A stretch of DNA of 62,159 bases, taken from an uncultured Acidimicrobiales bacterium (GTDB lineage: Bacteria > Actinomycetota > Acidimicrobiia > Acidimicrobiales > SZUA-35). The DNA is taken from assembly GCA_938009905.1 (NCBI GenBank), contig CALLGK010000021.1, positions 1-62,159 on the forward strand, written 5' to 3'. A program made the position numbers and the translations under genes. This document shows, piece after piece, positions 34,554-43,192 of the stretch (its first letter is position 1; each line of letters begins with the position of its first letter). Under the pieces are notes generated by a model, which was given only the letters and a program-made list of their open reading frames with translations, made no database searches and was not told the origin of the DNA.

Positions 34554-34631
34554 AGTTGGTTTCTTCAGCACCCCGCACAGTTCACCCGCACCGACAGTTC
34601 ACTGTCACACCCCATCAGGAGAATGGAATCC

Positions 34632-35162
34632 ATGGTCGCTCTCATCAGCCCACAGCCCGGCATCATCAACCAGCCTCGATTCCGTCCTGCACCGCACCAA
34701 AACCAGTACGGCCCTGCTCAGCACGGACTGCATCGTCCCGCTCGATCGGGTGCTCGTCACTTGCACGCCGTGCCCGCGTTCGGTGAGCTGCCCGAGATTG
34801 CGCTCCCTGAGATCGCACTGCCTGAGATCGCACTGCCTGAGATCGCACTGCCTGAGATCGCCCTGCCTGATTTCGAGCTCGGTCGGCGCCTGGCCGCAGC
34901 GGTTCCCCCGTTGCGTCCAATGCTGCTGTGGCTCGACGACGTTGTTGACCTGCTTCGGTGGGGTGGCTCGGCCGCCGTTCGGTTCGCCATCCTCGCCATT
35001 GCGCTGTGTGTTGCGGTCGTGTCGGTCCGTCTCTCGCAGGGCGTGCCGCCCGCTGATGTCTCGACACCGTTCACGCCAACCGGCGTGCAAGTATCCCCAA
35101 CTTCCGGGGGATCAGCGGCGGCGAATGGCGACGTCGTGCTGAGTTTTTCGACCACGGGTTAG
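34632..35162 (+). CDS. Putative SOS-induced membrane protein in the divS/Rv2719c position
   Basis: 176 residues, not recognised by sequence. The N-terminal half is Pro/His/Gln/Arg-rich. Five exact PEIAL pentapeptides follow (residues 54-78), encoded by a 15-bp tandem repeat, then LPDFELGRRLAAAVPPL and one membrane helix (about 114-135). A short Thr/Ser/Pro tail of about 40 residues follows. It has no LysM domain, unlike YneA or Rv2719c. Position between lexA and nrdR, with three LexA boxes upstream, suggests a damage-induced division regulator (inference). ATG 34632 is 10 nt after AGGAG; an ATG at 34623 is too close to that site. Confidence 0.7.
   Translation: MVALISPQPGIINQPRFRPAPHQNQYGPAQHGLHRPARSGARHLHAVPAFGELPEIALPEIALPEIALPEIALPEIALPDFELGRRLAAAVPPLRPMLLWLDDVVDLLRWGGSAAVRFAILAIALCVAVVSVRLSQGVPPADVSTPFTPTGVQVSPTSGGSAAANGDVVLSFSTTG
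34791..34865 (+). repeat. Five 15-bp tandem repeats encoding PEIAL
   Basis: Five in-frame copies of a 15-bp unit close to CCTGAGATCGCACTG. The first and last copies have silent changes. Unit length is a multiple of three, so copy number can vary between strains without breaking the frame. Confidence 0.9.
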
Positions 35163-35233
35163 CCCGTTTCGTTGCCATTCGGTGACATCTCATTGTCGTC
35201 GCGCTGAGAGCACCTCGAACGCGCGTCGGGCGG

Positions 35234-35239
35234 TACGGT
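35234..35239 (+). promoter_or_regulatory. Leaderless -10 box TACGGT
   Basis: TACGGT, 6 nt before the ATG at 35246 of nrdR. Confidence 0.6.
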
Positions 35240-35245
35240 GGGACA

Positions 35246-35695
35246 ATGCGTTGCGCAACGTGTGGAGGGTCTGAATCGAAGGTCATCGACTCGCGCTCCG
35301 CCGACGACGACACCACGATTCGGCGTCGCCGGCAATGCATGGCGTGTGACCATCGGTTCACCACCTTCGAGCGTCTCGAAGAGGTGCCTGTCTTTGTCGT
35401 GAAGCGCAACGGTGATCGAGAGCCCTTCGACAGGCGCAACATCGTGGCCGGGCTGCAAGCCTCCGCGGTCGGTCGCCCCTTTGAATCGGCTGATTTCGAT
35501 CGCATTGCGTGCGCCGTAGAAGACGAGGCCCGGCTCATCGGCAGTGAGGTGTCGTCCGAGTGGGTCGGAATTGCGGTGCTCGAACAGCTGAGAACGGTCG
35601 ACATCGTGGCTGCGTTGCGGTTTGCGAGTGTCTACAAAGGCTTCACTGAAGCCGCCGACTTCGAGCGAGAACTTCGGCTGATTAAGCGGGACTAG
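35246..35695 (+). CDS. nrdR: Transcriptional repressor NrdR
   Basis: Represses ribonucleotide reductase genes when its ATP-cone senses dATP. The 149 residues begin with a zinc ribbon (MRCATCGG and CMACDHRFTTFER) and continue with the ATP-cone (VFVVKRNGDREPFDRRNIVAGLQASAV...). Full length and intact. The likely target here is nrdJ at 40267, which has NrdR-like boxes far upstream. The gene follows the SOS-controlled membrane protein by 83 bp but has its own leaderless promoter. Confidence 0.96.
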   Translation: MRCATCGGSESKVIDSRSADDDTTIRRRRQCMACDHRFTTFERLEEVPVFVVKRNGDREPFDRRNIVAGLQASAVGRPFESADFDRIACAVEDEARLIGSEVSSEWVGIAVLEQLRTVDIVAALRFASVYKGFTEAADFERELRLIKRD

Positions 35696-35772
35696 AGCCT
35701 GTTGACGCCCCTTCGTCCAGGGCGTCCCGATTGGAACCTCATTGCCGGGGTCGCGATGCCGATTGATGCTGG

Positions 35773-37221
35773 ATGGGCGAACGCCAACTTCTCGCGCCAA
35801 CGCCGGCCCAACGATCGCGCCGCTCGCCTCTTCTGAGGCGACGTGGGCGCAGCGCGTTCGGTGTGTTGGCATTGCTGAGTGGTTTGCTGGTGCTGCCAGC
35901 CGACAGTGCGTTGTCCCAAGAGGGTCCAGATCAGGGGCAACAGGAGGAAGCTCCAGAGGGCGAAACCCCCGCTGAAGAGGAGCTGCCAGAAATCGAGCTC
36001 GATCTGCCTGATTCGGTTGACGACCTCGACGTTGGACCAGGTGGCCCTCCACCTCGAGTGTTGCCATCGGGTGATCTGTCCAACGTGCGCCTTGCTGATC
36101 TCATCCCGAACCCAGAGCTCATTCACCCCGATCTTCCTGGCGGGATCACTGTCAACCCGTCGTCGCTCGGTCCGCTGGCGTCTGACCTAAATCAAGCTCG
36201 CGCCGATTTGATTGATGCTCGTGACCGGCTGGCCGAATCTCGCACGAACTTCGACCTTGCCTCGCTGCGCGTTTCGGCGATCGACGCTGAGCTCGACATC
36301 GCCATTGAGGCGAGCCAGTCAACGTCTGTCGCAGAGATTGAGGCAACAGACGACTTGCGAGGATTCGCAGTGAGCGCATTCGTGGGATCAGAAGAGCTGG
36401 GTGAATTGGCCTTCGCAAACGACCTCGACTCGATGAGCCTGACGACGCTGGCCGAGGAAGCAGAGACCTTCCTGAGCACCACGATGCTCGACGCGGTCGA
36501 CGACGCGAGCAGCGCTGATTCGACGATGGCTGAGCTTCGGCTCGAACGGTTGTTGCAAGAGGCCGAGCGAAATGCAGCAGCCAACAACCGAGAAGTTGCC
36601 CTTGCCGACATCGCATCGGCAGAAGAGCGCATTGACACGCTTGGGCCAGAGCTCGAAGCAAGCATCTTGCAGCTCCAGGTTGAGGGCACTGACATGCCGC
36701 TCGTTGTGCTCGATGCGTATTACACCGCAGCAGACAACTTCCGCCGTGACCGACCCTCATGTCGGGTGAGTTGGCATCAACTCGCCGGCATTGGTCGAGT
36801 CGAGAGCGGACACGGGACCTTCGGAGGGAGCGTCGTTGGTCGAGATGGTCGAACCAGCGACGAAATCCTTGGCCCCGTGCTCGACGGTGACCCGTGGCTT
36901 GCGATCCCCGACACCGATGGTGGCAAGTACGACCTCGACACCGTCTGGGATCGAGCTGTCGGTCCGATGCAGTTCATCCCCGGCAGTTGGGCTCGTCACG
37001 GTCAGGATGGCAACGGCGACGGTGTGGTCGACCCGCACAACCTCTATGACGCCGCGATGGCGGCGGCCAGCCATCTGTGTGCCTCATCCGGCAATCTCGA
37101 TCAGCGAGCCAACTACCAACGGGCCCTTCTTGGCTACAACCGTTCGACGGCCTATGGCTTGCTGGTGATGGGATATGCGGACGAGTACCTGGAAGCGCTC
37201 GATCTCGCTCCTAACTACTGA
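35773..37221 (+). CDS. Secreted coiled-coil lytic transglycosylase-like protein
   Basis: 482 residues. An Arg-rich head and signal/anchor segment (FGVLALLSGLLVLPADSALS, ending near residue 48) are followed by an acidic segment with ELPEIELDLPDSVDDL. A long helical region (about 130-310; LNQARADLIDARDRLAESR) is probably a coiled coil. The C-terminal murein-lyase domain of the MltB/SLT type has IGRVESGHGTFGG with the likely catalytic Glu, VGPMQFIPGSWARHG, DPHNLYDAAMAAASHLC and YNRSTAYG. It probably cleaves peptidoglycan outside the membrane. The PEIEL motif echoes the PEIAL repeats of the gene two positions upstream. Confidence 0.85.
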   Translation: MGERQLLAPTPAQRSRRSPLLRRRGRSAFGVLALLSGLLVLPADSALSQEGPDQGQQEEAPEGETPAEEELPEIELDLPDSVDDLDVGPGGPPPRVLPSGDLSNVRLADLIPNPELIHPDLPGGITVNPSSLGPLASDLNQARADLIDARDRLAESRTNFDLASLRVSAIDAELDIAIEASQSTSVAEIEATDDLRGFAVSAFVGSEELGELAFANDLDSMSLTTLAEEAETFLSTTMLDAVDDASSADSTMAELRLERLLQEAERNAAANNREVALADIASAEERIDTLGPELEASILQLQVEGTDMPLVVLDAYYTAADNFRRDRPSCRVSWHQLAGIGRVESGHGTFGGSVVGRDGRTSDEILGPVLDGDPWLAIPDTDGGKYDLDTVWDRAVGPMQFIPGSWARHGQDGNGDGVVDPHNLYDAAMAAASHLCASSGNLDQRANYQRALLGYNRSTAYGLLVMGYADEYLEALDLAPNY

Positions 37222-37235
37222 TCGACGGCTGGCAG

Positions 37236-37982
37236 CTACTGACGTCGGGTCCAGCGGCCAAACAGCATGTGGTCGTCGAGCCAGAGGCGTGACAACTCGA
37301 ATCGATCAACCGTGGCAGGTGTCGGCCCCACTGCAGGTCTGGCTGATTCGCCCGCGACAAGCGTGGGGGAGAGGGTCATGTTCCACTCGTCGATGAGGTC
37401 GTCGGCCACCAGCTGACCGTTGACACGGGGCCCGCCTTCAGCCAACACAATGGTGTGGCCTCGCTCGCCAAGAAGACGGATGGCCTCTCGCAGATCGACC
37501 CGTTCGTCTCCTGACTCGATGATGTCGACCTTGTCGGCGAGCTGGTTGCGCTTGGCGATTGGGGCATTCGCCGAGGTGAGCACGATGGGGCGATAGCCGG
37601 GCTCGTGAAGCAACGGGAGCGTTGGGTCGAGCTGCAAGCTCGACGACACGATGGCAATCGTCGCTCGTGCTGGCAGGCCACGATCGAGCCGCCGCCGCTG
37701 CGACTCCGGATTGGGATTGGCCGCCCGATACTCCTCGGCGTTCACCGTGGCCGCACCGACGAGGATCACCGACGGGACCTCGCGGAGCGCCCCGAACATC
37801 TGCTGATCGGCAGGCCCGCCGAGCGGCCCGGAGAGCCCTTCGACAGCCGTGCCTCCGTCAAGGCTCGAAACCATGTTGGTCATGACCCACGGACGGGCCG
37901 TGGTGCCAGGCCGATGTTCGTGGTGGATGTCGACGCGCGGGTGAACCGTGCGGTGCTCGTTGCCGGGAGTGAGGTCGATCAC
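37236..37982 (-). CDS. RibD C-terminal-domain (pyrimidine/dihydrofolate reductase-like) protein
   Basis: 248 residues of the RibD_C fold: RPWVMTNMVSSLDGGTAVEGLSGPLGG for substrate and cofactor binding, SVILVGAATVNAEEYRA, then ERGHTIVLAEGGPRVNGQLVADDLIDEWNMTLSPTLV. Family members reduce riboflavin intermediates or related pyrimidines with NADPH. No RibD deaminase domain and no riboflavin genes are nearby, so the substrate is open. GTG start at 37982, with CATACT 6 nt upstream. Converges on the transglycosylase gene. Confidence 0.85.
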   Translation of the reverse strand: MIDLTPGNEHRTVHPRVDIHHEHRPGTTARPWVMTNMVSSLDGGTAVEGLSGPLGGPADQQMFGALREVPSVILVGAATVNAEEYRAANPNPESQRRRLDRGLPARATIAIVSSSLQLDPTLPLLHEPGYRPIVLTSANAPIAKRNQLADKVDIIESGDERVDLREAIRLLGERGHTIVLAEGGPRVNGQLVADDLIDEWNMTLSPTLVAGESARPAVGPTPATVDRFELSRLWLDDHMLFGRWTRRQ

Positions 37983-37988
37983 CCCGCC

Positions 37989-37994
37989 AGTATG
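37989..37994 (-). promoter_or_regulatory. Leaderless-type -10 variant CATACT
   Basis: CATACT on the minus strand, 6 nt before the GTG at 37982. Confidence 0.4.
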
Positions 37995-37997
37995 GGC

Positions 37998-39245
37998 TTA
38001 ACCCTTTGGTGTTTCGTTCCAGGGCCCGCTGTCCATGCGGGGTTCCTTGGGAAGGCCGAGGACTCGCTCGCCGATGATGTTCTTCTGGACCTGGCTTGTG
38101 CCGGCGTAGATCGTGCCGGATCGGGCCATGAAGGCGCTGTGCTGAAGCGTGGCGGGAGTGTTGGGCACGCCAATGTCTGGTGCGCCCAGACCAGACGCGG
38201 TGGTGTCTCCGAACCCGATCATGGCGTCGGGGCCAATCACATTCATCAGCTCGTTGGTGACGTCGGAGTGGTAACTGCTCCAGAGCAGCTTGAACAAGGA
38301 AGACTCTGGCCCCGGTGGCTGATCGTTGAGGAACCGGGTGAGCGTTCGCATCCCGGCATAGCGCAGCAGCTCGACCCTGGTGTGGGCCTTGGCCAGCGTT
38401 TGGCGCACGAGAGGGTCATCGGTGAGCTCTCGCTTCACGCAGAGCTCTGTGAGTCGGTCGAGCTCCGCCCGGTAGCGGATGGGCGTGACGGTGGCGCCAA
38501 CGCCGCGCTCGAAGGCGAGGAGCTTGTTGGCCACGGCCCAGCCGTTGTTGACGTCGCCCACCACGTGATCTTTCGGGCAACGAGCATCTGAGAAGAACAC
38601 TTCGTTGAAGTGGTTGTCGCCTGCGATGTTCCTGATCGGCCGGAGTTCGACTCCTGGCTGGTCCATCGGCACAAGGAGGAACGTGATGCCCTGGTGCTTG
38701 GGGGAGTCGGGTGCGGTGCGAGCCAACACGAAGATCCAGTTTGCGTGCTGGCCTCCGGAGGTCCAGATCTTCTGGCCGTTGATGATCCACTCGTCGCCGT
38801 CGAGTTCGGCCCGGGTGCCGAGTCCGGCAAGGTCAGAGCCGGCACCGGGTTCGGAGTAGCCCTGACACCACACATGTTCGCCAGACAAGATCTTGGGGAT
38901 GAACGCTGCCTTCTGCTCGTCTGTGCCCATCGCGAGGATGGTGTTGCCGAGCATGCCGATGCTGAAGCCGTCGTTGCTGCCACCGGTTGGAGCTCCCCGT
39001 CGAGCGAACTCTTCGTGCAGGATCACGGTCTCGAGCGCCGTGAGACCCGCGCCGCCCACATCGGTTGGCCAGTTGAGCGCCAGCAGGTTGTTCTCCGACA
39101 AGATTGCTCGCCATCGAGTCTGGAACTCGTCGCGCTCGGCGCCCTCCATCGAGCCGATTCCGGCGAAGTCGTCAGGTAGGTGCTCGTTCAAGAACGTGCG
39201 GATGCGAGTCCGGAATTCAGAGGCCTCAGCTGGTCGAAGATCCAT
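37998..39245 (-). CDS. Acyl-CoA dehydrogenase
   Basis: FAD-dependent dehydrogenase of acyl-CoA thioesters, chain preference unknown. The 415 residues show the N-terminal helical domain, the FAD signature CQGYSEPGAGSDLAGLGTRA, the middle beta-domain (WIINGQKIWTSGGQHANWIFVLART), and the C-terminal GTIYAGTSQVQKNIIGERVLGLPK typical of FadE-like enzymes in actinobacterial lipid or steroid catabolism. ATG at 39245 follows TAACTT by 7 nt. It ends 16 bp before the RibD-type gene starts, so the two may be co-transcribed. Confidence 0.93.
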   Translation of the reverse strand: MDLRPAEASEFRTRIRTFLNEHLPDDFAGIGSMEGAERDEFQTRWRAILSENNLLALNWPTDVGGAGLTALETVILHEEFARRGAPTGGSNDGFSIGMLGNTILAMGTDEQKAAFIPKILSGEHVWCQGYSEPGAGSDLAGLGTRAELDGDEWIINGQKIWTSGGQHANWIFVLARTAPDSPKHQGITFLLVPMDQPGVELRPIRNIAGDNHFNEVFFSDARCPKDHVVGDVNNGWAVANKLLAFERGVGATVTPIRYRAELDRLTELCVKRELTDDPLVRQTLAKAHTRVELLRYAGMRTLTRFLNDQPPGPESSLFKLLWSSYHSDVTNELMNVIGPDAMIGFGDTTASGLGAPDIGVPNTPATLQHSAFMARSGTIYAGTSQVQKNIIGERVLGLPKEPRMDSGPWNETPKG

Positions 39246-39252
39246 GAGGTGG

Positions 39253-39258
39253 AAGTTA
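39253..39258 (-). promoter_or_regulatory. Leaderless -10 box TAACTT
   Basis: TAACTT on the minus strand with a 7-nt spacer before the ATG at 39245. Confidence 0.6.
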
Positions 39259-39741
39259 GTTGACCAAAAGCGGGAAGAACATTTCGGGTCAGATTCAGCT
39301 TGATCAGGTGGTCTGCGGCCGTCGTCCCCTGCTTGTGCACAGCATCTCTTCTAAATCCACAGCCCATCCTCTTTTGATCCACAAGGGGGTGTCTCTAGGT
39401 TGTCCTCAGCAGGTCAGCCCGGTCGGAGTCGGGGGCATGTTCGGGGCCAACGGCCCTTTAAGGATGTGAGCTGAGCGGCGGGGCGACCCGAGGTGACGCT
39501 TTCCCTCAACCCCTCGTTTCCGGCCGGCTGGCCCACCCCCGCAGCGCGTGGTCTCACGTGACGTTCAGTGCACGCCTTCGGGTGGTCGTTGGCGTATCCA
39601 AACGGGGTGTGCAGGCGCGAGAATTTGGTTGTTGCTGCATGTTGTGTAATTCGCGTCACGTGTTTTAGGGGCGGGGAGTGCACTTGTAGAGCCGATCTTG
39701 GAGAATCATTGACATCGGCGTAATTACGATGGTGTAATACC

Positions 39742-39815
39742 CGTCCACATCTTGTGCTCCGAACCCCATCCGGGGGACGGCGACACAACATCTTGTGGTC
39801 GCCCACATATTGTCA
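39742..39815. promoter_or_regulatory. Cluster of three NrdR-like boxes
   Basis: ACACAACATCTTGTGG (39783-39798) matches 13 of 16 positions of the NrdR consensus ACACWATATATWGTGT. Weaker copies are CCACATCTTGTGC (39745-39757) and CCACATATTGTCA (centre at 39807). Centres are 41 and 17 bp apart. They would allow NrdR (35246) to repress nrdJ. Confidence 0.6.
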
Positions 39816-40125
39816 GCACGGCTCGCCAGTTCGACTGGATGCGGCGGTGGCGACGAATATCGGGTGATGCAGGGGGTTGCGTTGGTACGACATCACAGGG
39901 AAAAGCACCGCTATCTCGGATGAATTCCGGTGAATGCGGCGTTGTACCTAGTGGCACGTACAGGTTCTCGATGTGTGGGGCGTCAGACGGTTTCTCGAGC
40001 GGCACACAGCCCTGTTCTTCGTGAGCAGGCTGCGGTGGCGAGCGAGACGCAAGGGGGGTTCAGTGAACACACCACGTCTGACTCGCACGCCCCACGTTGC
40101 TCACAACGCAACGAGCTAGCAAGGC

Positions 40126-40161
40126 AACGCAATCAACTCGAATAACGCAATCAACTCGAAT
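40126..40161. repeat. Exact 18-bp tandem duplication in the nrdJ leader
   Basis: AACGCAATCAACTCGAAT occurs twice in direct succession (40126-40143 and 40144-40161). It lies about 105 bp before the nrdJ start, in untranslated leader. Confidence 0.9.
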
Positions 40162-40266
40162 ACAGAAACCACCCGCTACAGAAATTTCTGACCGGCACAT
40201 CCTCTTGGAGAACGCCAAGCCACCGGCGGCGGCGCAACCGATCAGATCCCTCAACAGGAGAACTCA

Positions 40267-43119
40267 ATGGCTTTGGCCCCCGAGACGATCGACCTCACTT
40301 CCGGAACGCCCGGAATCGGTCTTCGTCGCACGTTCACGACACCCGGCACTCATCCGTTCGACACCGTGACGTGGGAAAAGCGCGACGCTCGCATCAGTAA
40401 CTGGAAGACCGGCGAAGTCGCCTTCGAACAACTCGGTGTCGAAGTGCCGAGTACCTGGTCAGTCAACGCCACCAACATTTTGGCGCAGAAGTACTTCCGA
40501 GGAACGCTCAACACTAACGAGCGCGAAACCTCGCTCAAGCAGGTCGTGAACCGCGTGGTCGACACCATCACCACCTGGGGCACCGAGGGTGGCTACTTCG
40601 TGTCAGACGAAGAAGCAGCGATCTTCTCCGATGAGCTCAAATACCTCATCATCCACCAGAAGGGTGCGTTCAACTCACCGGTGTGGTTCAACATCGGTGT
40701 GAAGGGCGTGCCTCAGCAGGCATCGGCCTGCTTCATCCTGTCGGTCGAAGACAAGATGGACGCCATCCTCAACTGGTACGTCGAAGAGGGCACCATCTTC
40801 AAGGGCGGATCCGGCGCCGGTATCAACCTCTCTCGCATCCGCTCGTCAGCCGAGCTGCTCAAGGGCGGCGGCACCGCTTCCGGTCCCGTCAGCTTCATGC
40901 GTGGCGCCGACTCCTCAGCGGGCACCATCAAGTCGGGCGGCAAGACCCGCCGGGCCGCCAAGATGGTCATGCTCGACATCGATCACCCCGACATCGAAGA
41001 GTTCATCTGGTGCAAGTCCGTCGAAGAGCGCAAGGCTCGTGTGCTTCGCGAAGCTGGCTTCGACATGGACCTCGACGGCGCAGACAGCCACTCGATCCAG
41101 TACCAGAACGCCAACAATTCGGTCCGTGTCACCGACGAGTTCATGACCGCCGTCGAAAACGACGACGACTGGGACCTCGTGGCTCGCACCACCGGCGAGG
41201 TTGTGCGCACCGTCAAGGCCCGCGACCTGATGCGTCAGTTCGCCCAGTCCACCTGGGAGTGCGCCGACCCCGGCATGCAGTACGACTCCACGATCAACCG
41301 CTGGCACACCTCGGCGAACACCGGCAAGATCAACGGCTCGAACCCCTGCTCGGAATACATGCACCTCGACAACTCGGCGTGCAACCTGGCGAGCCTCAAC
41401 CTGCTCACCTTCCTCAACGACGACGACACCTTCGACGTTGACGGCTTCATGTCCGGTGTCGAGGCCTTCTTCACCGCTCAAGAGATTCTCGTCGGCCGGG
41501 CCGACTACCCAACCGATCCCATCGGTGAGACCTCACGCAACTTCCGCCAGCTCGGTCTCGGCTACGCCAACATCGGCGCTCTGCTGATGAACCTCGGCCT
41601 TCCCTACGACTCAGACGAAGGTCGGGCCTATGCCGCCGCCATCACCTCGCTGATGACCGGCCACGCCTACTACACCTCGGCCAAGACCTCGGCCCGTATG
41701 GGTCCGCACGCTGGCTACGCCGAAAACGAAGAGCACATGCTCCGAGTGCTCCGTCAGCATCAAGAGGCAAACGCGTCGATCGACGAAGAGCTGGCTCCGA
41801 CCGATCTGCTCACCGCAGCTCAGGAATCGTGGGACCGCACCGTCGAGCTGGCACCGGTCGTGGGTGTTCGTAACGCGCAGGCCACCGTGCTGGCGCCAAC
41901 GGGCACCATCGGCCTGCTGATGGACTGTGACACCACGGGCATCGAGCCAGACCTTGGTCTGTGCAAGATGAAGAAGCTGGTGGGCGGCGGCACGATGATG
42001 ATCGTCAACCAGTCGGTGCCACGGGCTCTTCGTCGTCTCGGCTATGACGAGACCGCCGTCGAGGCCATCACCGCCTACATCGACGAGAACAAGACCATCC
42101 TCGGCGCCCCCGGTCTCCACCCAGACCACGTCGCCGTGTTTGCGTGCTCGATGGGCGACAACCCCATCCACTACCTCGGCCACGTCAAGATGATGGCGGC
42201 CGTCCAGCCGTTCATCTCGGGCGCCATCTCCAAGACCGTCAACATGCCAGAAGACGTCTCGGTCGAAGATGTGGAGCAGCTCCACATCGACGCCTGGAAG
42301 ATGGGCGTAAAGGCCATCGCCATCTACCGCGATAACTGCAAGGTGGCCCAGCCGCTCAGCATGGCCAAGAAGGACGACGACTCCGCAGACGACGATGCTG
42401 TTGATGCAACCGTCGCAGCAGCCGTCGCCCCGGTCACCGAGATTGTCGAGAAGGTTGTCTACAAGCCGGTCCGCGAGAAGCTTCCTCGTAACCGCCGTAG
42501 CCGCACCTTCGACTTCCGGGTTGCCGACTGCAAGGGCTTCGTCACCGTCGGCGAGTACGACGATGGCCGTCCTGGCGAGGTGTTCCTCCGGGTGTCAAAG
42601 CAGGGCTCGACCCTCGCCGGCATCATGGATGCGCTCGCCATCAGCATCAGCCACGGTCTGCAGTACGGCGTGCCGCTGCGCACCTACGTAGAGACCTTCA
42701 CCGGAATGCGCTTCGAGCCAGCCGGCATGACCGACGATCCCGACATCCGGATCTCCACCTCGATCATGGACTATCTCTTCCGCAAGCTTGCCGTGCTCTA
42801 TATGGAGCCAGCCGAGCGGTCGCAAATGGGCATCTTCACCACCGGTGAGCGCACCCAGCAGACGCTGCCTGGTGTCGACGAGACCGTCACCGTGCAGGGC
42901 CAAGAGATGGCGTCTGATCCTCCTTCGGTCGATTCGGCCGACGAGATCGTTGCCAAGATCGAAGCTGCTGAGGCTGCACCGGCTCAGGCCGCTGCTCCTG
43001 TCGAGCAGGCCATGACCGATCCAGACGCTCCGCTCTGTATGCAGTGCGGTGTCACGATGAATCGTTCTGGCAGCTGCCACGCCTGCCCAAGCTGTGGCAA
43101 CACGAGCGGCTGTAGCTAG
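40267..43119 (+). CDS. nrdJ: Vitamin B12-dependent (class II) ribonucleotide reductase
   Basis: Reduces ribonucleotides with adenosylcobalamin, independent of oxygen. The 950 residues include QASACFILSVEDKMDAI with the first active-site Cys, FKGGSGAGINLSRIRSS, NPCSEYMHLDNSACNLASLNL with the catalytic Cys/Glu, and APTGTIGLLMDCDTTGIEP. The C-terminal extension has an Ala/Glu-rich linker and a zinc ribbon CMQCGVTMNRSGSCHACPSCG, typical of actinobacterial NrdJ. ATG follows AACAGGAGAACTCA. No class I nrdAB is in the window. Probably repressed by NrdR through boxes about 460-520 bp upstream. Confidence 0.96.
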   Translation: MALAPETIDLTSGTPGIGLRRTFTTPGTHPFDTVTWEKRDARISNWKTGEVAFEQLGVEVPSTWSVNATNILAQKYFRGTLNTNERETSLKQVVNRVVDTITTWGTEGGYFVSDEEAAIFSDELKYLIIHQKGAFNSPVWFNIGVKGVPQQASACFILSVEDKMDAILNWYVEEGTIFKGGSGAGINLSRIRSSAELLKGGGTASGPVSFMRGADSSAGTIKSGGKTRRAAKMVMLDIDHPDIEEFIWCKSVEERKARVLREAGFDMDLDGADSHSIQYQNANNSVRVTDEFMTAVENDDDWDLVARTTGEVVRTVKARDLMRQFAQSTWECADPGMQYDSTINRWHTSANTGKINGSNPCSEYMHLDNSACNLASLNLLTFLNDDDTFDVDGFMSGVEAFFTAQEILVGRADYPTDPIGETSRNFRQLGLGYANIGALLMNLGLPYDSDEGRAYAAAITSLMTGHAYYTSAKTSARMGPHAGYAENEEHMLRVLRQHQEANASIDEELAPTDLLTAAQESWDRTVELAPVVGVRNAQATVLAPTGTIGLLMDCDTTGIEPDLGLCKMKKLVGGGTMMIVNQSVPRALRRLGYDETAVEAITAYIDENKTILGAPGLHPDHVAVFACSMGDNPIHYLGHVKMMAAVQPFISGAISKTVNMPEDVSVEDVEQLHIDAWKMGVKAIAIYRDNCKVAQPLSMAKKDDDSADDDAVDATVAAAVAPVTEIVEKVVYKPVREKLPRNRRSRTFDFRVADCKGFVTVGEYDDGRPGEVFLRVSKQGSTLAGIMDALAISISHGLQYGVPLRTYVETFTGMRFEPAGMTDDPDIRISTSIMDYLFRKLAVLYMEPAERSQMGIFTTGERTQQTLPGVDETVTVQGQEMASDPPSVDSADEIVAKIEAAEAAPAQAAAPVEQAMTDPDAPLCMQCGVTMNRSGSCHACPSCGNTSGCS

Positions 43120-43147
43120 CTAACAAGACAGCACAGGTACGCAAGAG

Positions 43148-43183
43148 CCCCGGCACCAACAGGTGCCGGGGTTTCTGCTTTTT
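43148..43183 (+). terminator. Intrinsic terminator of nrdJ
   Basis: CCCCGGCACC and GGTGCCGGGG form a perfect 10-bp stem with loop AACA, followed by TTTCTGCTTTTT. Confidence 0.93.
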
Positions 43184-43192
43184 GCGTGCGGC

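Larger units (their letters stand above)
39246..40266. other. 1-kb intergenic regulatory region upstream of nrdJ
   Basis: No credible gene; the frames present have low-complexity translations. Elements visible: a TTGACA at 39709-39714 with TAATAC at 39735-39740 (20-nt spacing, imperfect), three NrdR-like boxes at 39742-39815, an 18-bp tandem repeat at 40126-40161, a perfect CAGAAATTTCTG palindrome (40179-40190), and a CAGGAGA ribosome site before the ATG at 40267. I looked for cobalamin-riboswitch features and found no convincing match. Confidence 0.6.

Noticed and set aside
39414-39806. 130-residue minus-strand frame in the nrdJ upstream gap
   Set aside because: No recognisable domain, and it covers the NrdR-like boxes. 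More likely non-coding.
39832-40266. Cobalamin riboswitch upstream of nrdJ
   Set aside because: No convincing B12-box or core motif by eye, and a B12-repressed class II reductase would make little sense.
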